Shown piece after piece: positions 59,051 to 64,000 of a DNA stretch of 64,000 nt. The translations under genes and the position numbers were made by a program. How positions within the stretch are numbered: the first letter of the stretch is position 1; every line of letters begins with the position of its first letter. Source of the stretch: Sinomonas terrae (GTDB lineage: Bacteria > Actinomycetota > Actinomycetes > Actinomycetales > Micrococcaceae); the NCBI RefSeq assembly GCF_022539255.1, contig NZ_JAKZBV010000001.1, forward strand, positions 3,844,001 through 3,908,000. Direction: 5' to 3'. The notes under the pieces are model-generated. The model worked only from the letters and a program-made list of their open reading frames with translations, made no database searches and was not told the DNA's origin.

Positions 59051-60853
59051 TTGGCTGCAGTCTTCGCTCTCGTCGGCGTCGCCCCGGCCGCGCCGAGCGC
59101 AACGTCGGGTCCGACGACGGCTGCCCCGCCGCCGTCGTCCGCTCCCCCGGCCTTCAGCCTCGCTGCCAACACAACGGACTGCGCCTCGAACGTCCTTTCG
59201 GGAATGAGTCTCGCCCAGCAGGTGGGGCAGCTGTTCATGATGGGCGTGACCAGCACCGGGCCGACGAGCGCGCAGCTCAGCGAGATCAGCTCGAACCATC
59301 TAGGCGGCGTCGTCCTCACGGGTGACAGCGCGGCCGGAGTAGCCGGCACACTCCAGATCACGAATGAACTGCAGGCCCAGGCCACGAGCACGGCAGGCGT
59401 GGCTCTATCGGTGGCCGTCGATCAGGAAGGCGGCTACGTCCAAGTGCTCAGCGGCCCGGGATTCTCCAGCATCCCGACCGCGCTCGCCCAAGGAACCATG
59501 GACCCGACAGCCCTGCGGCAGGCGGCGGACCAGTGGGGGCGTGAGCTGCTCAGCGCGGGCATCACGCTCAATCTGGCTCCGGTCCTGGATACCGTGCCAG
59601 CCAGTCTCGGCGGTGGCAACATACCCATCGGCTACTACCAGCGCGAGTACGGGTACACGCCGGACGTCGTCACCTCGCACGGCACGGCGTTCGCGAGCGG
59701 GATGGCGGACGCCAAGGTGCAGACCACCGGGAAGCACTTCCCTGGCCTTGGGCGAGTAACGGCGAACACTGACACCACGTTCGGCGTGACCGACACGGTC
59801 ACCACCCGGCATGACGCCTACCTGCAGCCGTTCGCGACCGCGATCAGTCAGGGGATTCCGGCGATCATGGTTTCGCTCGCTCAGTACAACGCCATCGACG
59901 GCCTGCGCGCCGCGTTCTCCCCTACCGTGATGCAGGGGATGCTCCGCAGCGATCTGGGGTTCGGCGGCGAGATCATCTCGGACAGCATGGCCGCCGTCGC
60001 CGTATCCGATCTCACCCCCGCCAACCGGGCGCTGGACTTCCTGACTGCCGGCGGCACGATCGTGCTCGACACCAATCCCGCTGATATTCCAGCGATGGTG
60101 AACGCAGTCATCGCCCAGGCCCAGCAGAACTCGAGCTTCTTGGCTCAGGTGCAGGCCGCGGCTGGAATTGTCCTCGAGCAGAAGTACCGCGCCGGGCTCG
60201 TCGCGTGCCCGGCTGCTTACGACCCCATCGTCCAGCACTACCAGCAGCTCGGTGGGAGCAGCTCCTTCCTCGGCCAGCCGAGCGGGTCGGAGTACCGCAT
60301 CGCCGGGGGCCGGGCCCAGAACTACGCGGGCGGCACGATCTATTGGTCGTACACAACTGGCGCGTTCGAGGTGAACGGTGGAATTCTCAGTCACTACCGG
60401 GCGCTCGGCGGGCCAGCGGGCTTCCTCGGATTCCCCCTGACCGATGAGAGCGGCGCGCCGGGCGGGCGCTACAACAACTTCACCGGCGGCGTGATCTACT
60501 GGAGCCCGGCGAGCGGAGCACATGAGGTGCACGGCGGAATCCTGGGCCACTATCGGGCTCTCGGCGGCCCCGGGAGCTTCCTCGGATACCCCGTCACGGA
60601 TGAGACGGGCACGCCGGATGGGATCGGCCGCTACAACATCTTCACCGGTGGCTCGATCTACTGGACAGCCGGCACCGGGGCCCACGAGGTGCACGGCGCG
60701 ATCAGGGCGAAGTGGGCATCCCTGGGGTACGAGCGGAGCACCCTCGGATACCCCGTGAGCGACGAATACGGAGTGCCCGGCGGCCGTCGTAACGACTTCC
60801 AGCACGGTTCGATCATCTGGAATCAGGCGACGGGCACGACTCAGGTGATCTGA
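59051..60853 (+). CDS. Secreted GH3 (NagZ-like) protein with LGFP repeats
   Basis: About 600 residues. A GH3 N-terminal domain (MSLAQQVGQLFMMGVTSTGP, GVALSVAVDQEGGYVQ, GKHFPGLGRV, IISDSMAAVAV) followed by four LGFP repeats (SFLGQPSG, GFLGFPLTDE, SFLGYPVTDE, STLGYPVSDE). LGFP repeats anchor proteins to the mycolic/arabinogalactan or peptidoglycan layer. The GH3 part should cut beta-N-acetylhexosamine links; the His/Asp dyad loop is shortened. An ATG at 59032 with a good GGGGG site encodes a signal-peptide start (MRRSPL) but is out of frame by one base, so either TTG 59051 is used or a frameshift truncates the signal. Confidence 0.82.
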   Translation: MAAVFALVGVAPAAPSATSGPTTAAPPPSSAPPAFSLAANTTDCASNVLSGMSLAQQVGQLFMMGVTSTGPTSAQLSEISSNHLGGVVLTGDSAAGVAGTLQITNELQAQATSTAGVALSVAVDQEGGYVQVLSGPGFSSIPTALAQGTMDPTALRQAADQWGRELLSAGITLNLAPVLDTVPASLGGGNIPIGYYQREYGYTPDVVTSHGTAFASGMADAKVQTTGKHFPGLGRVTANTDTTFGVTDTVTTRHDAYLQPFATAISQGIPAIMVSLAQYNAIDGLRAAFSPTVMQGMLRSDLGFGGEIISDSMAAVAVSDLTPANRALDFLTAGGTIVLDTNPADIPAMVNAVIAQAQQNSSFLAQVQAAAGIVLEQKYRAGLVACPAAYDPIVQHYQQLGGSSSFLGQPSGSEYRIAGGRAQNYAGGTIYWSYTTGAFEVNGGILSHYRALGGPAGFLGFPLTDESGAPGGRYNNFTGGVIYWSPASGAHEVHGGILGHYRALGGPGSFLGYPVTDETGTPDGIGRYNIFTGGSIYWTAGTGAHEVHGAIRAKWASLGYERSTLGYPVSDEYGVPGGRRNDFQHGSIIWNQATGTTQVI

Positions 60854-60920
60854 CTCCGGACGCGTCCGGAGGGACTGCGCAGCAGAAAAGGCCGGAAGGA
60901 AGTGTGCCCGGGACCCCTGC

Positions 60921-60948
60921 ACGATTATACCCCTAGGGGTATAATCGT
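60921..60948. promoter_or_regulatory. CsoR/CstR operator 1
   Basis: Perfect 28-bp palindrome centred on TACCCCTAGGGGTA, 46 bp before the CsoR-family gene at 60994. The C4-TA-G4 core is the hallmark of CsoR/CstR binding sites. Confidence 0.9.
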
Positions 60949-60993
60949 CCTCATGCGAAGCCGCCCCCGCGGCACGCCGGGAAGGAGTCCACG

Positions 60994-61302
60994 ATGGAGG
61001 GCACAGCCCCCCGTTCGGCTGAAGGCCGCCGGCTCGCCAACAGGCTCAAGCGCGCCCGCGGCCAGTTGGGTGCCCTGATCACTGCTGTCGAGGACGGCGC
61101 CGACTGCCGGGCGGTGATCATCCAGCTCGCAGCAGTGCGTAAGGCCTTGGACAAGGCGGGGTTCGAGCTCGTCTCCACGACGATGCGGCACCGCATCGCA
61201 GCGACCGCAGAGGCGCGAAGCGAGGCAGCGGACGGCACCGAACCCGAGGAGGGCACCATGACGATGGATGAGCTGCGGCGCCTGTTCCTCACCCTTGCGT
61301 GA
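60994..61302 (+). CDS. CsoR-family (DUF156) transcriptional repressor
   Basis: 102 residues. The four-helix CsoR fold is clear: RLANRLKRARGQLGALITAV, DGADCRAVIIQLAAVRKALD. The first ligand cysteine is present (DC), but the second, expected near LVSTTMRHRI, is replaced by Arg, so a copper or persulfide sensor would be incomplete. A linker of about 15 residues before the last helix is longer than usual. ATG 60994 follows GGAAGGAG. It probably represses itself and the dioxygenase downstream. Confidence 0.85.
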   Translation: MEGTAPRSAEGRRLANRLKRARGQLGALITAVEDGADCRAVIIQLAAVRKALDKAGFELVSTTMRHRIAATAEARSEAADGTEPEEGTMTMDELRRLFLTLA

Positions 61303-61333
61303 TCCAGGTCCGACGAGGGGATTGTGGAAACAC

Positions 61334-61349
61334 ATACCCCCGAGGGTAT
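61334..61349. promoter_or_regulatory. CsoR/CstR operator 2
   Basis: ATACCCCCGAGGGTAT, a near-perfect palindrome of the same type as operator 1, 49 bp upstream of the persulfide dioxygenase start. Confidence 0.7.
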
Positions 61350-61397
61350 TCTCGAATCTCAGAACATCAGCCCACGGCAGCTTCCCGGAGGAACACT

Positions 61398-62750
61398 TTG
61401 GACGTCATCGTCATCGAAACCCCGCAGCTCGGAGACCGCAGCTATCTCGTGCATGATGGCCGCGTCGGTCTCGTGATCGATGCCCAGCGCGACATCGACC
61501 GCGTGGAGGCCGTCGCTGTCGAAGCAGGCATCACCGTGACCCATGTAGCCGAGACCCATATGCACAACGACTACCTGACCGGCGGCCTCATCTACGCGCA
61601 GAAGTACCATGCTGCGTACCTCGTGAACGCCGAGGACAAGGTGCCGTTCGAGCGCACCCCCATCGCAGATGGAGAGACCGTCACGGTCGGCGAGCTTGCA
61701 GTCAAGGCAATCGCGACTCCCGGCCACACTCACAACCACCTCTCCTTCGTCGTCGAGCACGGTGACGAGCAGGCCGTCTTCTCCGGCGGCAGCGTCCTGT
61801 ACGGCTCGGTCGGCCGCACCGATCTCCTCGGGGACGAGCACACGATCGGCCTCACGCACGATCAGTACGCCTCCGCCCGGCGCCTGGCCGAAGAAGCTGG
61901 CGCAGCAGCCGCCCTCTACCCGACCCACGGCTTCGGCTCCTTCTGCTCGTCCGGGCCGGCGACCGGCGCAGCTGGCTCGACTCTGGGCGACCAGTTCACC
62001 GCAAACCACGTCTACACGGATCAGGACGAGGCACACTTCGTGTCCGAACTCATCGCCAACCTCACCGCGTACCCGAGCTACTACGTCCACATGGGACCGG
62101 GCAACGAGGCGGGGCCGGGTGAAGCGGACCTGACCGTTCCCGAGTCGCTCGATCCGGAGGAGCTGCGGGCTCGCCTCGACGCGGGAGAGTGGGTCGTCGA
62201 CCTGCGCAACCGGGTGGCCTACGCGTCCGAGCACCTCAAGGGCAGCGTGAGCTTCGAGTACAGAAACGGCAACAGCTTCACCACCTACCTCGGCTGGCTC
62301 TTCCCCTACGGAAAGAAGCTCACGCTCGTCGGCTCCCGTGACGACGTCGAGAACGCTATCCGCGATCTTTCCCGGATCGGGATCGAATCTCCGGACGCCT
62401 CGCTGGGACAGGATCCTGCCCAGATCGCCCCGGAGGCACCGGTCTCCTCCTACCCCCGCGTGGGGTGGGAGGGCATGCTCGAGAACCGGCCAGCCGGAGA
62501 GGCAATCCTCGATGTCCGCCGGGCCGACGAGTACAAGGCGTCGCGGATCGAAGGCGCTGTGAACATCCCCCTCCACGAGCTCCTCAGCAGGCTCGACGAG
62601 CTTCCGAGCGGGCGCCTCTGGGTGCACTGTGGCTCCGGGTATCGCTCGGGAATCGCCGCGAGCCTGCTCGACCGGGCGGGGTACGACGTCGTCCAAGTCG
62701 ACGGCGCGTTCGAGCGCGCCGCTGGCGCCGGGCTCCCCATCGAGGCCTGA
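61398..62750 (+). CDS. Persulfide dioxygenase-rhodanese fusion (CstB-like)
   Basis: About 450 residues. N-terminal metallo-beta-lactamase/ETHE1 domain (VTHVAETHMHNDYLTGGLIY, IATPGHTHNHLSFVVEHG, ALYPTHGFGSFC), a central rhodanese-like domain without the active Cys (KLTLVGSRDDVENAI), and a C-terminal active rhodanese (LWVHCGSGYRSGIAASLL). This is the CstB layout, oxidising persulfides and transferring sulfur to make thiosulfate. TTG 61398 follows GGAGGAA. Downstream of a CsoR-type gene with matching operators. Confidence 0.92.
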   Translation: MDVIVIETPQLGDRSYLVHDGRVGLVIDAQRDIDRVEAVAVEAGITVTHVAETHMHNDYLTGGLIYAQKYHAAYLVNAEDKVPFERTPIADGETVTVGELAVKAIATPGHTHNHLSFVVEHGDEQAVFSGGSVLYGSVGRTDLLGDEHTIGLTHDQYASARRLAEEAGAAAALYPTHGFGSFCSSGPATGAAGSTLGDQFTANHVYTDQDEAHFVSELIANLTAYPSYYVHMGPGNEAGPGEADLTVPESLDPEELRARLDAGEWVVDLRNRVAYASEHLKGSVSFEYRNGNSFTTYLGWLFPYGKKLTLVGSRDDVENAIRDLSRIGIESPDASLGQDPAQIAPEAPVSSYPRVGWEGMLENRPAGEAILDVRRADEYKASRIEGAVNIPLHELLSRLDELPSGRLWVHCGSGYRSGIAASLLDRAGYDVVQVDGAFERAAGAGLPIEA

Positions 62751-62767
62751 GCCCCTATAGACCGGTC

Positions 62768-62841
62768 GCCGGTCCCGGCTCCCTCGGGACCGGCGGCCTT
62801 TCACTGGCCGGCCGCAGTTTTCCCCCGAACTGCGGCCGGCC
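62768..62841 (+). terminator. Tandem hairpins after the dioxygenase
   Basis: First hairpin 62768-62777 with 62785-62794 (10 bp, loop 7), 17 bp after the stop; second 62806-62819 with 62828-62841 (14 bp, loop 8). Likely transcription stop. Confidence 0.75.
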
Positions 62842-62852
62842 GCCCCTTCCGA

Positions 62853-62905
62853 TCCTGCCCGGCCGATCCTGCCGCACCTGATCCTGCCGCACCTGATCCT
62901 GCCGC
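62853..62905. repeat. Short tandem repeat GATCCTGCCGCACCT
   Basis: Three to four copies of a 14-15 bp unit (GATCCTGCC-GCACCT) just upstream of the nickel/cobalt permease remnant, possibly overlapping its promoter. Confidence 0.65.
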
Positions 62906-62942
62906 GGCGAAGGGCACCCGCACCCGTGAAGAGAGGAACAGC

Positions 62943-63746
62943 GTGCCATCCCCGAGCCGATCCCAAAACGGCGAGCGCCGAGCCCTCACGGGCATGGTCC
63001 TCACCGTCCTGGTCCTTCACCTAGCTGGATGGGGAATCTTCGGAGCTCTCGTGCTGCCCGCGGCGGTCGCCGAGGGTGGGGACGCTCCGACACTCCTCGG
63101 GCTCGCAGTGAGCGCTTACGCCTTGGGCATCCGGCACGCGTTCGACGCCGACCACATCGCAGCGATCGAGAACGCCACCCGGCGTCTCATCGCAGTGAAT
63201 CGACGGCCGATCTCGCTCGGGTTCTGGTTCGCGCTCGGCCATTCGACCGTCGTCGTCGGTGCGGTGGGACTCGTCTTGGCGGGGTTCAGCGCGTTCTCGA
63301 TGAGCCTTGCGAACGAAGGCTCGCTCCTGCGCCAGTCCGCCTCCCTGTGGGGTTCGGGCGATCTCGGGCCTCTTCCTGCTCCTCGCGGGGGCGTGGAACC
63401 TCCCGTCGCTGAAAGGGATGGGGTCATGGCTGCGGAGGGCTCGCGGTGGCTCGATGGACGCGGGCGAATTGGAGCGCCATCTCAACTCCCGCGGATTCCT
63501 CCTACGGGCCTTTGGCCCTCTCGCCCGCCTGGTCGACGCTCCATGGAAGATGTACCCGGCCGGCTACCGCAAAGCGACCTACAACTTCGCCGTCACGGCA
63601 TGGGGCTCGTCGCCGCGCTCGGGGTCTTCGGCCTCTACGCCCTCACAACCCGAACTACGCCAGGGAGAGGAACATCTTCTCGAGTTGCTTCCGGTCCACT
63701 TCGTCGTTTCCCGCTCGGAAGCACTCCTCGAGTCCAGAGGAGATAA
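62943..63746 (+). pseudogene. Broken nickel/cobalt permease (NiCoT)
   Basis: The first ~135 codons are a good NiCoT protein, with the metal signature ALGIRHAFDADHIAAIENAT (H-x4-DH) and FWFALGHSTVVV. At SLWG the frame shifts; continuing in the other frame gives GLFLLLAGAWNLPSLKGMGS, ELERHLNSRGFLLRAFGPLA and APWKMYPAG, then a jump to YRKATYNFAVTAMGLVAAL, the family's last helix, with the central helices deleted. At least two frameshifts and a deletion. Its end overlaps the opposing CstR-like gene. Confidence 0.82.
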
Positions 63747-63915
63747 TCGCGAAGCCCGCGCGGTCCACCGCTTTGGACACGGCGGCGAGCTGCATGACCA
63801 CGGCGCTGCAGTCCTTGCCCTCCTCGATCATCCTGACCACGCCCGCAAGCTGCCCCTGCGCGCGCCGCAGACGGTTCAGCACGGGCGTCATGTCCTCAGG
63901 CTTCAGCTCGACCAC
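63655..63915 (-). CDS. CstR-like (CsoR-family) persulfide/metal repressor
   Basis: 86 residues: VLNRLRRAQGQLAGVVRMIE, KDCSAVVMQLAAVSKAVDRA, FAIISSGLEECF. Both sensing cysteines are present and the intervening His of copper-binding CsoR is absent, the pattern of persulfide-sensing CstR. The start is ATG 63915. An operator lies 48 bp upstream, near the window end, so its targets are probably beyond the window. Confidence 0.88.
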   Translation of the reverse strand: MVELKPEDMTPVLNRLRRAQGQLAGVVRMIEEGKDCSAVVMQLAAVSKAVDRAGFAIISSGLEECFRAGNDEVDRKQLEKMFLSLA

Positions 63916-63962
63916 GACAACTCCTCATTAGGTTCACCGCCCTTCCGGGCGACATTCGATTC

Positions 63963-63976
63963 TACCCCTGGGGGTA
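63963..63976. promoter_or_regulatory. CsoR/CstR operator 3
   Basis: TACCCC-TG-GGGGTA, same class as operators 1 and 2, between the CstR-like gene and whatever lies past 64000. Confidence 0.75.
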
Positions 63977-64000
63977 TCAACCGCCACCAGAGAAAGGTTC

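Overview
The window is GC-rich DNA with dense, short-spaced genes, many GTG/TTG starts and stop-start overlaps (ATGA, GTGA). Gene content (BTAD/SARP regulator, GAF-ANTAR, class E sortase with an LANTG substrate, LGFP repeats, DUF3072, DUF6993) points to an actinobacterium, most likely a Micrococcaceae soil genus such as Arthrobacter or Sinomonas. The genus is inference. No rRNA or tRNA genes were seen.

Region by region. 0-9 kb: two DedA membrane proteins facing a PAP2-LssY phosphatase, a GAF-ANTAR antiterminator, a TetR/zinc alcohol dehydrogenase pair and an MFS exporter with a carboxymuconolactone-decarboxylase-like partner. 9-10.5 kb: arsR-aqpS-arsC arsenic operon behind a clear operator palindrome. 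11-16.4 kb: regulators and surface proteins (secreted protein, LANTG-anchored protein, DUF4012 protein) and a wrecked UDP-glucose dehydrogenase gene. 16.8-27.5 kb: an exopolysaccharide cluster in one direction: initiating sugar-phosphate transferase, flippase, epimerase, GT2, hexapeptide acetyltransferase, GT4, OafA-type acyltransferase, Wzy-like polymerase, GT4. 27.8-33.1 kb: an insertion-sequence nest (several ISL3 copies, one split by an IS3 element and an IS110 element, plus IS3 debris). 33.1-39 kb: the regulatory part of the polysaccharide system (LMW tyrosine phosphatase, Wzz/BY-kinase), a CPBP protease, class E sortase and another GT4.

40-46 kb: TetR with a perfect operator facing a SnoaL/NAD(P)-binding pair, a UPF0718 permease, and an ArsR-CDF metal efflux operon. 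46-50.9 kb: a large secreted beta-propeller/phosphoesterase behind a possible PHO box, and a cysteine-rich HTH regulator divergent from DoxX and thioredoxin-like genes. 51-54.5 kb: a ferric-reductase-like cytochrome b, NuoF-like protein, ferredoxin and beta-propeller lipoprotein, which could form a transmembrane electron-transfer module. 55.7-58.4 kb: minisatellites and an interspersed repeat family, split by an IS1380 element with intact 4-bp target duplication. 59-64 kb: GH3-LGFP protein, then a persulfide/metal-stress locus with two CsoR/CstR-type regulators, three operator palindromes, a persulfide dioxygenase-rhodanese fusion and a decayed nickel/cobalt permease.

The most striking observation is the 5' non-coding region of the IS110 element. 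It can be read by eye as a complete bridge RNA: two stem-loops whose internal loops match, respectively, the target flanks and the element ends, in the arrangement known from IS621.
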